Positions 23,894 to 32,289 of a stretch of DNA of 64,000 nucleotides are shown piece after piece. Made by a program: the position numbers and the translations under genes. Location of the stretch: assembly GCF_013177455.1 (NCBI RefSeq), contig NZ_CP053660.1:2976001-3040000 (forward strand), in the 5' to 3' direction. Position 1 is the first letter of the stretch. Each line of letters begins with the position of its first letter. Source of the stretch: Nocardioides marmotae (GTDB taxonomy: Bacteria; Actinomycetota; Actinomycetes; Propionibacteriales; Nocardioidaceae). The notes under the pieces were generated by a model. It was not told where the DNA came from. It saw only the letters and a program-made list of their open reading frames with translations, and searched no databases.

Positions 23894-24888
23894 TGAGTTC
23901 CCGCCGTCTGCGTCGTCGCACCGCCCCCGCCGTCTGCGCCGTCGCCGCCCTCGCCCTGAGTGGCTGCGCCGCGTTGACCGGCGAGGAGGAGTCGGGCGGC
24001 TCCGCGGAGGGCTCGCGCACGATCGTGGCCGGGCTCTACCCGCTGGCCTACGTCGCCGAGCGGGTCGCGGGCGACGCCTTCGAGGTCGAGAACCTCACCT
24101 CCCCCGGCAGCGAGCCGCACGACCTCGAGCTCGGCCTGAGCGAGACCGCGGAGGTCAGCGACGCGGCGCTGCTGCTCTACCTCGACTCCCTCCAGCCGGC
24201 GGTCGACGCCGCCGCCGAGGAGAACGCCGGCGGCGAGGTGCTCGACGCCGCGTCCGTGGTCGACCTGCTCCCCTTCGAGGACGAGCACGACCACGCGGAC
24301 GAGGGCGGGGACGAGCACGCCGGAGGCGACCACGCCGACCACGACCACGACCACGAGGGACACGACCACGGCGACCTCGACCCGCACTTCTGGCAGGACC
24401 CGGTGCGGATGGCCGACCTCGGCGACGCGGTGGCCGAGCGGCTCGCCGAGATCGATCCGGAGGAGGCCGAGACGTTCCGCGCCAACGCCGCGGACCTGCG
24501 CGCGGACCTCGAGGCGCTCGACGAGGAGTACGCCGCCGGGCTGGCCGACTGCGCGCGGAACACCGTGGTCACCAGCCACGACGCCTTCGGCTACCTGGAG
24601 AAGTACGGGCTGGACATGCACGCCATCGCCGGCATCTCCCCCGACGCCGAGCCGAGCCCGGCCGCGCTGGCCGAGCTCCAGGAGCTGATCCGCGAGGACG
24701 GCGTCACCACGGTCTTCTCCGAGTCGCTGGCGAGCCCCAAGACCGCCGAGGTTCTCGCCGACGACGCCGGGGTGCGCACCGCGGTGCTGGACACCGCCGA
24801 GGGGCTGACCGACGAGACCGCGGACGAGGACTACCTTTCGCTCATGCGTGCGAACCTCGCTGCCCTGCAGGAGGCGAACGGCTGTTGA
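23893..24888 (+). CDS. znuA: Zinc ABC transporter substrate-binding lipoprotein
   Basis: A 331-residue cluster A-I metal-binding protein. A lipobox (AVAALALSGCAALT) anchors it. Zinc ligands are expected in SPGSEPHDLEL, DPHFWQDPVRM, VVTSHDAFGYLEKYG and the acidic end of TVFSESLASP. A long His/Asp/Glu loop (about residues 134-157, EHDHADEGGDEHAGGDHADH and onward) is the typical zinc-collecting loop of ZnuA/AdcA-type proteins. It is first gene of znuA-znuC-znuB-zur. The ATG at 23893 has no Shine-Dalgarno; the start fits a leaderless transcript. Zur repression in zinc-replete cells is inferred from the two boxes. Confidence 0.93.
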   Translation: MSSRRLRRRTAPAVCAVAALALSGCAALTGEEESGGSAEGSRTIVAGLYPLAYVAERVAGDAFEVENLTSPGSEPHDLELGLSETAEVSDAALLLYLDSLQPAVDAAAEENAGGEVLDAASVVDLLPFEDEHDHADEGGDEHAGGDHADHDHDHEGHDHGDLDPHFWQDPVRMADLGDAVAERLAEIDPEEAETFRANAADLRADLEALDEEYAAGLADCARNTVVTSHDAFGYLEKYGLDMHAIAGISPDAEPSPAALAELQELIREDGVTTVFSESLASPKTAEVLADDAGVRTAVLDTAEGLTDETADEDYLSLMRANLAALQEANGC

Positions 24889-25688
24889 GCACCTCCTCCC
24901 CGGGTGCCTCCGAGCCGGTCGTCGAGCTGCGCGACGGCGCGGTCGCGATCGCGGGCCGTCCGATCCTGCGCCACATCGACCTGAGCGTGCACGCGGGTGA
25001 GTTCGTGACGCTGCTGGGCCCCAACGGCTCGGGCAAGTCGACGCTCGTGCGCGCACTGGTCGGCCTCCGACCGCTCACGCACGGCTCGCTGCGGCTCTTC
25101 GGCACGCCCTTCGAGTCCTTCCGCGACTGGCACCGGCTCGGCTTCGTCCCGCAGCGCTCGAGCGCGGCCAGCGGCGTGCCGGCCTCGGTCGCCGAGGTCG
25201 TCGCCTCCGGGCGGCTGACCCGCCGCCGGCTGCTGCGGCCCGCCGGGCGGGCCGACAAGGCCGCGGTCGCCTCCGCGCTCGAGCTGGTCGGGCTCGCCGA
25301 CCGGGCCCGCGACAGCGTCGCCACGCTGTCCGGCGGGCAGCAGCAGCGGGTGCTCATCGCCCGCGCGCTCGCCGGGGAGCCGGACCTGTTCTTCCTCGAC
25401 GAGCCCACCGCCGGTGTCGACCTGCCGAACCAGCAGGCGCTCGCCGACGCCCTCGGCGCCCTGTCCCGCGGCGGCAGCACCGTCGTCCTGGTCACCCACG
25501 AGCTCGGCCCGCTCGAGCCGCTCGTCGACCGCACGGTCGTGCTCCGCGACGGACGGATCGTGTACGACGGCGCGCCGCTCCAGGTCGACGACGCGCACGG
25601 CCACCACCACCCCAGCCCCCGGCGTACCGACCACCACCCCGGCATGGTCGCGCCGCTCGACCGACCCGACGAGGAGGTGTCCTGGTGA
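24885..25688 (+). CDS. znuC: Zinc ABC transporter ATP-binding protein
   Basis: A 267-residue ATPase. Walker A is GPNGSGKST, the signature SGGQQQR, Walker B LFFLDEPT, and the switch His is in VTHELG. The C-terminal 40 residues add a His-rich tail (DAHGHHHPSPRRTDHHPG) absent from most ABC ATPases. The TTG start at 24885 overlaps the znuA stop by 4 bp (TTGA) and has a good GGAGG upstream (24870s). It powers the znuB permease. Confidence 0.92.
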   Translation: MSTSSPGASEPVVELRDGAVAIAGRPILRHIDLSVHAGEFVTLLGPNGSGKSTLVRALVGLRPLTHGSLRLFGTPFESFRDWHRLGFVPQRSSAASGVPASVAEVVASGRLTRRRLLRPAGRADKAAVASALELVGLADRARDSVATLSGGQQQRVLIARALAGEPDLFFLDEPTAGVDLPNQQALADALGALSRGGSTVVLVTHELGPLEPLVDRTVVLRDGRIVYDGAPLQVDDAHGHHHPSPRRTDHHPGMVAPLDRPDEEVSW

Positions 25689-26689
25689 TCGACCTCCTGG
25701 GTCACCCGTTCATGCAGCGGGCGCTGATCGCGGCGTTCGTCACCGGGCTCGCCGCGCCGGTCATCGGCACCTACCTCGTCCAGCGGCGGCTCGCCCTGCT
25801 CGGCGACGGCCTCGGCCACGTCGCCGTCACCGGTGTCGCCCTCGGCCTGCTCACCGGCGTCGCCCCCACCTGGACCGCCGTGGTCGTCGCCGTGCTGGGC
25901 GCGGTGGCGATCGAGGTCATCCGCGAGCGCGGCAGCACCAGCGGGGACCTGGCGCTCGCGCTGCTCTTCTACGGCGGCCTCGCCGGCGGCGTGATGATCA
26001 CCGGCCTGGCCGACCAGTCGGCCGCACGGCTCAACCAGTACCTCTTCGGCTCGATCACCTCGATCTCGGTCTCCGACATCTGGTTCACCCTCGGGCTCGC
26101 CGCGGTGATCCTGCTCGTCGGCGTCGGGCTGCTCCCCCAGCTGTTCACCGTCGCGCAGGACCAGGACTTCGCGCGCGTCGCCGGGCTCAACGTGCGGGCC
26201 TACAACCTGCTCGTCGCCGTCCTCGCCGCGGTCACCGTCACCATCGCGATGCGCACCGTCGGGCTGCTGCTGGTCTCGGCGATGATGATCGTGCCCGTCG
26301 CGGCCTCCCAGCAGCTGGCGCGGTCCTTCCGGGCGACGATCATCGGCGCGGTCGTCGTGGGCGCCGGTGCGGCCGTCGGTGGGCTGCTGCTCGCGGCGTA
26401 CATCTCGGTGCGCCACGACGCCTCCGTCGCCCCCGGCCCGACCATCGTGCTGCTCGCCCTGGCCTGCTTCGTGGCGACCTGGCCGGTGGGCGCGTGGCTG
26501 CGGCACCGCGCCCGGCTGCGCGAGCCGTTCCCCGCCGGCGCGGTCGCCCCCGTCCCGGCCACCGACCACGACGACCACCACCACGGCCCGGCCTGCGGGC
26601 ACCTCGCGGTTCCCCACGACGACCACGTCGACTACGTGCACGATGGGCACCGGCACGCCCCCCACGGCCAGCACTACGACGAGCACTGA
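25685..26689 (+). CDS. znuB: Zinc ABC transporter permease
   Basis: A 334-residue ABC-3 family permease with about eight membrane helices. Family motifs include RALIAAFVTGLAAPVIGTYL and GLLLVSAMMIVPVAASQQLA. The C-terminal 50 residues are an unusual His-rich cytoplasmic or periplasmic tail (TDHDDHHHGPACGHLAVPH and HRHAPHGQHYDEH). GTG 25685 overlaps the znuC stop by 4 bp, so the two are coupled. Confidence 0.92.
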   Translation: MIDLLGHPFMQRALIAAFVTGLAAPVIGTYLVQRRLALLGDGLGHVAVTGVALGLLTGVAPTWTAVVVAVLGAVAIEVIRERGSTSGDLALALLFYGGLAGGVMITGLADQSAARLNQYLFGSITSISVSDIWFTLGLAAVILLVGVGLLPQLFTVAQDQDFARVAGLNVRAYNLLVAVLAAVTVTIAMRTVGLLLVSAMMIVPVAASQQLARSFRATIIGAVVVGAGAAVGGLLLAAYISVRHDASVAPGPTIVLLALACFVATWPVGAWLRHRARLREPFPAGAVAPVPATDHDDHHHGPACGHLAVPHDDHVDYVHDGHRHAPHGQHYDEH

Positions 26690-26703
26690 GGGACGGAGCA
26701 GAC

Positions 26704-27096
26704 ATGATCGAGCAGACCCCGCTCCGCCCGACGCGGCAGCGGCTCGCGGTGGCCGAGGCCCTCGCCTCCGTCGATGACTTCCGCTCCGCCCAGGAGATCC
26801 ACGACCTCCTCGGCCGCCGCGGGGAGCCGGTCGGCCTGGCCACCGTCTACCGCACCCTCCAGCGCCTCGCCGACGCCGGCGAGGTCGACCTGCTGCGCAC
26901 CGAGGACGGCGAGGCCGTCTACCGCCGCTGCTCGGGCACCCACCACCACCACCTCGTCTGCCGCTCCTGCGGCGCGACGGTCGAGGTCGAGGGGCCCGCT
27001 GTCGAGCGCTGGACCCAGAGCATCGCCGGCGAGCACGGCTTCTCCGACGTCAGCCACACCCTCGAGATCTTCGGCACCTGCCCCGCCTGCCGCTGA
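26704..27096 (+). CDS. zur: Zinc uptake regulator (Fur family)
   Basis: A 130-residue Fur-family repressor. The winged helix runs through RPTRQRLAVAEAL and ATVYRTLQRLADAGEVDLLR. The dimerisation domain has the His cluster THHHHLVCRSC and the structural zinc CxxC pairs CRSC and CPAC. The gene ends the zinc operon 15 bp after znuB. The two Zur boxes at 23857-23893 make it a good candidate for autoregulation through the operon promoter. Confidence 0.92.
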   Translation: MIEQTPLRPTRQRLAVAEALASVDDFRSAQEIHDLLGRRGEPVGLATVYRTLQRLADAGEVDLLRTEDGEAVYRRCSGTHHHHLVCRSCGATVEVEGPAVERWTQSIAGEHGFSDVSHTLEIFGTCPACR

Positions 27097-27156
27097 TCCG
27101 GCGTACGGCGTGCGGCGTGCGGCCTCGCTCGCTCGCGTCACGCTCGGGGCGGTCGG

Positions 27157-27240
27157 TTCATCAAGGTATGCAGGCCAACCGTCACTCCCCTCGGTGAGCT
27201 CGCACGGGGAAGTGATGCTTCGGCTACATACCTTGATGAA
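27157..27240. repeat. 84-bp element with 14-bp perfect terminal inverted repeats
   Basis: TTCATCAAGGTATG (27157-27170) and CATACCTTGATGAA (27227-27240) are perfect inverted repeats 56 bp apart. Inside, TCACT and AGTGA can pair with a further CCC/GGG stretch, so the whole could fold as one long stem with an inner hairpin. Base composition is more AT-rich than the genes. It lies between zur and the DUF222/HNH gene. It could be a structured RNA, a MITE-like relic or the left end of a cassette. Confidence 0.82.
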
Positions 27241-27400
27241 ACATCCGCCGACCACGCCGCGGGCCGGTGAACCTACGTTGGGGCCTGCCATTCGCGGCCG
27301 ACGAGACGGAGTGGAAACTGGGCGAATCCGCGTCTCGACATGCGGTCTGACCTGGGGAAACAGTGCTTTGACTGTCGGTGGTGAGTGCTTGAGTAGACCC
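27241..27400. other. Upstream region of the DUF222/HNH gene
   Basis: These 160 bp hold no gene. A TTGACT (27368-27373) lies about 17 bp before GAGTAG (27391-27396), a weak promoter that would make the message nearly leaderless from ATG 27401. There is no Shine-Dalgarno before that ATG. Confidence 0.4.
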
Positions 27401-28669
27401 ATGGCCAAGGACTCGAGACACCACGCACACACCGTGTGCCGGGCTGTCGCGAAGTCCCGCCGCAAGACCCGTCAGGCGGCGACCGCGGAGCTGTGGTCGA
27501 TGTCGGACGAGGACGTCGAAGCGACCCTCCTGGAGGCCGAGAAGCTCCGTGCGCAGGCCGACGCCCTCGCACTCCGCCTGGTCGCCGAGGCCGACCGGCG
27601 CCACGCCGGCGAACGGGCCGGCGCGACCGACACCGCCTCGTGGTGGGCCCATCGGACCAGGCAGGAGCGGCGGGTGGCCAAGGGCCGGGCCCAGCTCGCG
27701 GAGTCCTTGGACCGGCACGAGCCGACCTCGGCCGCGCTGGTCGAGGGCGCGATCTCGGTCGACCACGCCCGCGTCATCACCTCGTGTGTCGACCGGCTCC
27801 CCGACGACCTGGAGGACCCGACCGTCCCGGCGCGCGCCGAGCAGCACCTCCTGCACGAGGCTCAGCACCTCGACCCCAAGACGCTCGCGGTCCTCGCCAA
27901 GCACGTCCTCACCGTGGTCGCCCCCGAGATCGGGGAAGCACGCGACGCCGCCGCCCTCGAACGCGAGGAGCGTGAAGCCCGCGCGGGTGCGTGGCTGACC
28001 ATGTGCCCGGACGGCAAGGGCTCGGTGCGAGGGAAGTTCTCCATCCCCGAGCTCCACGCCGCGATGCTCCACAAGACCCTGCTCGCGTACGCCGCACCCA
28101 AGCACCAGACCGCTACCCGCACCGAAGACCCCGACGCGGTCGAGCAGGTCGAGCGGCGGCCATCACCGGAACGGATGGGGGATGCGTTCTGCGAGCTCCT
28201 CGAACGACTTCCCGCCGACCAGCTCCCGAAGGTCGGCGGACTGAACGCGACCGTCGTGGTCACGATGCATCTCGACTCGCTGACGGGTGGGCTCGCACCT
28301 GGGGTGCTCGACGACGGCGGCGTCATCTCCGCCGCCACCGCCCGCCGACTCGCCTGCGAAGCGGGGCTGATCCCCGCGGTCCTCGGCTCGAAGTCAGAAC
28401 TCCTCGACCTGGGCCGCAAGACCCGACTGTTCTCCGGCGCCCAGCGACGCGGGATCAACCTGACGCAACCGACCTGCACCGCCGAGGGGTGCGACTGGCC
28501 CGCGCACCTGTGCCACGCCCACCACGACCAGCCCTGGTCCCACGGCGGCAAGACGGATCTCGCCAACGCCCGGAACCTCTGCCCGAGGCACCACGCCCGC
28601 ATCCACGACCCCGCCTTCGAGACCACCCACCTCCCCGACGGGCGGGTCGCCTTCCATCGGCGGACATAG
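27401..28669 (+). CDS. DUF222 / HNH endonuclease (13E12-type) protein
   Basis: A 422-residue protein. The N-terminal two thirds are the DUF222 domain (EATLLEAEKLRAQADALALR, GAISVDHARVITSCVDRLPD). The C-terminal HNH nuclease motif is read in LCHAHHDQPWSHGGKTDLAN and NLCPRHHARIHDPAF, with CTAEGCDWP as the zinc-binding Cys pair. These 13E12-repeat proteins occur in many copies per actinobacterial genome and are thought to be parts of mobile elements; the biochemical role is not settled. The start at ATG 27401 has no ribosome site. The gene is bracketed by the 84-bp inverted repeat and the 32-bp tandem array. Confidence 0.87.
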   Translation: MAKDSRHHAHTVCRAVAKSRRKTRQAATAELWSMSDEDVEATLLEAEKLRAQADALALRLVAEADRRHAGERAGATDTASWWAHRTRQERRVAKGRAQLAESLDRHEPTSAALVEGAISVDHARVITSCVDRLPDDLEDPTVPARAEQHLLHEAQHLDPKTLAVLAKHVLTVVAPEIGEARDAAALEREEREARAGAWLTMCPDGKGSVRGKFSIPELHAAMLHKTLLAYAAPKHQTATRTEDPDAVEQVERRPSPERMGDAFCELLERLPADQLPKVGGLNATVVVTMHLDSLTGGLAPGVLDDGGVISAATARRLACEAGLIPAVLGSKSELLDLGRKTRLFSGAQRRGINLTQPTCTAEGCDWPAHLCHAHHDQPWSHGGKTDLANARNLCPRHHARIHDPAFETTHLPDGRVAFHRRT

Positions 28670-29106
28670 ACCGACCAGCCAGACCCTCCCCGCAGTCAGA
28701 TCCCTCGACCACCGCAACCACAACGGTCGGCCCCCGCCCACCGCGAGCCGAGAAGCAGCCGCGCCCAGGTGCCTCGACCACGACGGCGCGCAACCACGTC
28801 CTTCTCAAAGTCCTTCTACACCGCACCACCGGCCACCCACGGACGCGCCTCAGCCATCGCCGCGGACCCCGAGGGAGCACAGGCGGTAGGCACCTCACCG
28901 GGCCTCGACACGCTCGCCAGGGCTCGCTGCTCGACCAGCGGGTGGCCGCCAGGGCTCGCTGCTCGACCAGCGGGTGGCCGCCAGGGCTCGCTGCTCGACC
29001 AACGGGTGCCGCCAGGGCTCGCTGCTCGACCAGCGGGTGGCCGCCAGGGCTCGCTGCTCGACCAGCGGATGGACGCCCCGACCAGCGGGTAGACGGGCCA
29101 GCAGGC
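28670..29106. other. Intergenic region with tandem repeats
   Basis: This 437-bp gap carries a stretch with no gene (28670-28918; only Arg/Pro-rich shadow frames) followed by the 32-bp array below. At its left end are CACCGCACCACC-type low-complexity stretches. Just before the array is TCGACACGCTCGCC, a motif I associate with a common interspersed repeat in high-GC actinobacteria. Confidence 0.5.
28919..29078. repeat. Five tandem copies of a 32-bp unit
   Basis: AGGGCTCGCTGCTCGACCAG and the following CGGGTGGCCGCC make a 32-bp unit starting at 28919, 28951, 28983, 29014 and 29046. The third copy is 31 bp because one base is missing (CGGGTGCC for CGGGTGGCC). The fifth copy ends divergently (CGGATGGACGCC). 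Each unit contains the imperfect palindrome GCTGCTCGACCAGC. There are no spacers between units, so it is not a CRISPR. Confidence 0.9.
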
Positions 29107-30693
29107 TCAGCCGGTGACGGGGAGCCGGACGCGGAAGGTGCTGCCGATGCCGAGCTCGCTGTCGACCTCGATCCGGCCGCCGTGGGCCTCGACGATCCCC
29201 CGGGTGATGCTGAGGCCGAGGCCGACGCCCTGGATCGAGCGCTCCTCGGCCTCGCGCGACCGGAAGAACCGGGTGAAGAGCCGGTCCCGGTCGGCGGCCG
29301 AGATGCCGATGCCCTGGTCGGCGACGGTCAGCTCGACGCGGCCGTCGGCGAGGGCGAGGCCCACCCGGACGACGCTCCCGGTCGCGCTGTACTTCATGGC
29401 GTTCGTCAGCAGGTTGTCGACGACCTGCTCGATGCGCGGGCGGTCGAGCAGCGCCGGCAGCGTGTCGGGGGCGGTGACCTCCAGCCCGATCCCGGCGGCG
29501 CGGTAGGAGGGCCGGACCGCGTCGGCGCAGTCGCGCACCAGGGCGGCCAGGTCACCGGGCGAGCGGCTCATCCCGACGGGCCCCGCCTCGATCTGGGCGG
29601 TGTCGAGCAGGTCGGTGATCAGCCGCATCAGCCGGTTGGCGTTGCGGTCGACGACCTCGAGCTGCCGGGCGGCCCGCGGCGCCACGGCGTCGTCCTCGCG
29701 CAGCATCTGCACGTACCCGACGATCGAGGTCAGCGGCGTACGCAGCTCGTGGGAGACCGAGGCGACGAACTCGTCCTTGACCTCCATCGCGCGCATCAGC
29801 TCGGTGACGTCCTTGTAGGCCAGCGCCGCCCCGGTGAACCGGCCGGCCTCGTCACGCACCGACCGTGCGGAGACCGAGAGCGCGCGCTGGGTCAACGGGT
29901 CGTCGCCGACCCAGATCCGGCAGTCGTCGAACTCCTCCCCACGCGCCGCGCGGTACGTCGGCATCGACTCCTGCGGCAGCGGCGTCACCCGGTCCGCGTC
30001 GTACACCAGGCCCGGCTGGCCGGCGCGGCCCGCGTGCCCGTCGGGGTAGGCCAGGGTCATGAAGTCGGCGTGCCGGCGGTTGATCGCGACGTACGACCCG
30101 GCCTCGTCGAGCAGCACCAGGCCCACGTCGACGGTGTCGAGGGTGGCCTCGGAGACGCGGCGCTGGTGCTCGACCTGCTCCATGCCGCCGGCGACGGCCA
30201 GGGCGGCGATGGTCGTGATGACCGGGATGATCACCGAGCGGGTCAGGTTCATCCCCTCGACGCCGGCGTAGAGCAGGCCGGGCACGGTCACGAGCGCGAG
30301 CGTGGCGACGGCGGCCACGAGCGCGCCGCGGCGACCGTGCAGCCGGCCCAGCCAGAGCGCGGGCACGACGGCGAGCAGGCCGGCGCCACCGTTCGGCTCG
30401 AGCCGGGCCAGCCCGACCACCCCGATGTCGGCGACCAGGAGCGCCCCGACGGCGGCGACGGGCAGCCGCCCGCGGGCGAGGACGGTGGCGCAGAACAGGA
30501 CGAGCACGAGGAGCACCGCGACGGTCGGCGGGGAGACCCCGGGGCGGACGCCGCCGGCGTACCGCAGCACCGCGTCCACGCAGGCGAGCAGCGTGAAGCC
30601 GGCCTGGATCGCCCGAGGGTCGGCGGTGGAGGCGAGCAGCACGCCACGCAGCGCGGTCGCCCACGACCGCCCGCTCCCCCCAACGTCAGGCAC
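29107..30693 (-). CDS. Membrane-associated PAS histidine kinase
   Basis: A 528-residue kinase. Residues 1-170 carry about five or six hydrophobic segments (membrane sensor). A PAS domain follows (about 185-300; LLDEAGSYVAINRRHADFMT). The dimerisation helix has phospho-His H315 in FVASVSHELRTPL. The HATPase domain shows NLLTNAMKYSA, DQGIGIS and GVGLGLSITRGIVEAHGG. No receiver is fused and no response regulator is adjacent, so it is an orphan. It is the last gene before the 32-bp array. Confidence 0.93.
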   Translation of the reverse strand: MPDVGGSGRSWATALRGVLLASTADPRAIQAGFTLLACVDAVLRYAGGVRPGVSPPTVAVLLVLVLFCATVLARGRLPVAAVGALLVADIGVVGLARLEPNGGAGLLAVVPALWLGRLHGRRGALVAAVATLALVTVPGLLYAGVEGMNLTRSVIIPVITTIAALAVAGGMEQVEHQRRVSEATLDTVDVGLVLLDEAGSYVAINRRHADFMTLAYPDGHAGRAGQPGLVYDADRVTPLPQESMPTYRAARGEEFDDCRIWVGDDPLTQRALSVSARSVRDEAGRFTGAALAYKDVTELMRAMEVKDEFVASVSHELRTPLTSIVGYVQMLREDDAVAPRAARQLEVVDRNANRLMRLITDLLDTAQIEAGPVGMSRSPGDLAALVRDCADAVRPSYRAAGIGLEVTAPDTLPALLDRPRIEQVVDNLLTNAMKYSATGSVVRVGLALADGRVELTVADQGIGISAADRDRLFTRFFRSREAEERSIQGVGLGLSITRGIVEAHGGRIEVDSELGIGSTFRVRLPVTG

Positions 30694-30752
30694 CCGGCCA
30701 GTGTGGGGCCGCCGAGCGCTCTCGGTGGGACTTTGGAGGCGACTCGTGCAGG

Positions 30753-31520
30753 TCAGCGCGCTCCGCCGTACCTCCGGTCACGGCGCGCGTACTCCTCGAC
30801 CGCCGCCCACAGGTGCCGCCGGTCGACGTCGGGCCACAGCACGTCGGAGTAGACCAGCTCGGCGTAGGCGGCCTGCCAGAGCATGAAGTTCGAGAGCCGC
30901 TGCTCCCCCGACGTGCGCCAGACCAGGTCGGCGTCGGACTGCTCGGGGACGTAGAGGTGCTTGGCGAAGGTGCGCTCGTCCACCTTGCGCGGGTCCAGCC
31001 GGCCGGCGGCGACCTCCTCGGCGATGCGCCGCGCGGTGTCGGCGAGCTCGGCGCGCCCGCCGTAGTTGACGCACATCGTCAGCGTCAGCACGTCGTTGTC
31101 GCGGGTCAGCTCCTCGGCGACCTGCAGCTCGCGGATGACCGACTTCCACAGCCGCGGCGCGCGGCCGGCCCAGCGCACCCGCACGCCGAGCTCGTGCATC
31201 TCGTCGCGGCGGCGCCGGATGACGTCGCGGTTGAAGCCCATGAGGAAGCGCACCTCCTCGGGGCTGCGCGACCAGTTCTCGGTCGAGAACGCATAGGCGG
31301 AGATCGCCTTCACGCCGATCTCTATCGCGCCCTCGACGACGTCGAAGAGCGAGGACTCGCCCTCCTCGTGCCCCTTGGTGCGCGGCAGCCCGCGCTCCTT
31401 GGCCCACCGGCCGTTGCCGTCCATGACGACCGCGACGTGGCGCGGGACGAGCTCGGCGGGCAGCTCCGGGGGCCGGGCACCCGAGGGGTGCGGCGTGGGC
31501 GGGCGGACGGCGCGGTTCAC
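30753..31520 (-). CDS. uppS: Polyprenyl (undecaprenyl/decaprenyl) diphosphate synthase
   Basis: A 255-residue cis-prenyltransferase. The catalytic Asp is in [18 protein letters not shown]. The substrate-binding [13 protein letters not shown] and the terminal [19 protein letters not shown] with [10 protein letters not shown] are the conserved regions of the family. It makes the C50-C55 carrier lipid for cell-wall synthesis. It lies 22 bp downstream of recO, the standard actinobacterial pair. Confidence 0.95.
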   Translation of the reverse strand: MNRAVRPPTPHPSGARPPELPAELVPRHVAVVMDGNGRWAKERGLPRTKGHEEGESSLFDVVEGAIEIGVKAISAYAFSTENWSRSPEEVRFLMGFNRDVIRRRRDEMHELGVRVRWAGRAPRLWKSVIRELQVAEELTRDNDVLTLTMCVNYGGRAELADTARRIAEEVAAGRLDPRKVDERTFAKHLYVPEQSDADLVWRTSGEQRLSNFMLWQAAYAELVYSDVLWPDVDRRHLWAAVEEYARRDRRYGGAR

Positions 31521-31542
31521 GGCGGCGAGCCTAGAGGGGCGC

Positions 31543-32271
31543 TCAGCGCTCGACGTACTCGATGGAGCGCAGGGCGCGCTCCAGGTGCCAGTGCAGGTAC
31601 GCCGCCACGAGCCCGCTCGCCTCCTTGAGGTGCCGCGGCTCGGCCGCCTCGACCGTGGGCCAGTCCCCCGCGAGCAGCGCGCCGAGGAGCACGAGCGTCT
31701 CGGCGGCGGGCGCGGCCGACCCCGGCACCCGGCAGGTCGCGCAGAGCACCCCGCCCATCGAGGAGTTGAACCAGCGGTGCGGCCCCTCCAGCCCGCAGCG
31801 CGCGCAGTGCTCGAACGACGGCGCGTAGCCGGCGACGGCGAGCGAGCGCAGCAGGTAGGAGTCGAGCACCTGGCTGGGCGTGCGCTGCCCGGACGCCATC
31901 GCGCGCAGCCCGCCGACGAGCAGCAGGAACTGCTGGAGCGAGGGCTCGCGCTCCTCCGCGGCCAGCCGCTCGGCGGTCTCGAGCATCACCGTGCCGGCGG
32001 TGTAGCGGTCGTAGTCGAGCGCGATCTCGGACTGGAACGGCGTCAGCGTCTCGGCCTGGGTGATCGTGTCGAGGTTGCGCCCTTCGGCCAGCTGCAGGTC
32101 CACGTGGGTGAACGGCTCGAGCCGCGACCCGAACCGCGAGGTGGTCCGTCGCACCCCCTTGGCGACCGCGCGGACCCGGCCGTGGTGGCGGGTCAGCAGG
32201 GTGATGATGCGGTCGGCCTCCCCCAGCTTGTGGGTGCGGAGCACGATCGCCTCGTCGCGGTAGAGAGGCAC
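31543..32271 (-). CDS. recO: DNA repair protein RecO
   Basis: A 242-residue RecO. The N-terminal OB fold begins [22 protein letters not shown]4 zinc finger is seen as CARCGLEG and CATCRVPG. It loads RecA onto SSB-coated single-stranded DNA with RecR. It lies upstream of uppS and follows the hydrolase by 18 bp. Confidence 0.95.
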   Translation of the reverse strand: MPLYRDEAIVLRTHKLGEADRIITLLTRHHGRVRAVAKGVRRTTSRFGSRLEPFTHVDLQLAEGRNLDTITQAETLTPFQSEIALDYDRYTAGTVMLETAERLAAEEREPSLQQFLLLVGGLRAMASGQRTPSQVLDSYLLRSLAVAGYAPSFEHCARCGLEGPHRWFNSSMGGVLCATCRVPGSAAPAAETLVLLGALLAGDWPTVEAAEPRHLKEASGLVAAYLHWHLERALRSIEYVER

Positions 32272-32289
32272 CCCTCCATTGTGCGCGAC

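Noticed and set aside
26774..27400. Upstream extension of the DUF222/HNH frame into zur
   Set aside because: The frame is open but overlaps zur in another frame and crosses the inverted repeat; the DUF222 homology starts after ATG 27401.
28919..29078. CRISPR array made of 32-bp repeats
   Set aside because: Units are directly adjacent with no unique spacers, and no cas genes are present.
28769..29092. 107-aa ORF through the tandem repeats
   Set aside because: It only translates the 32-bp array and has no start context or conserved domain.
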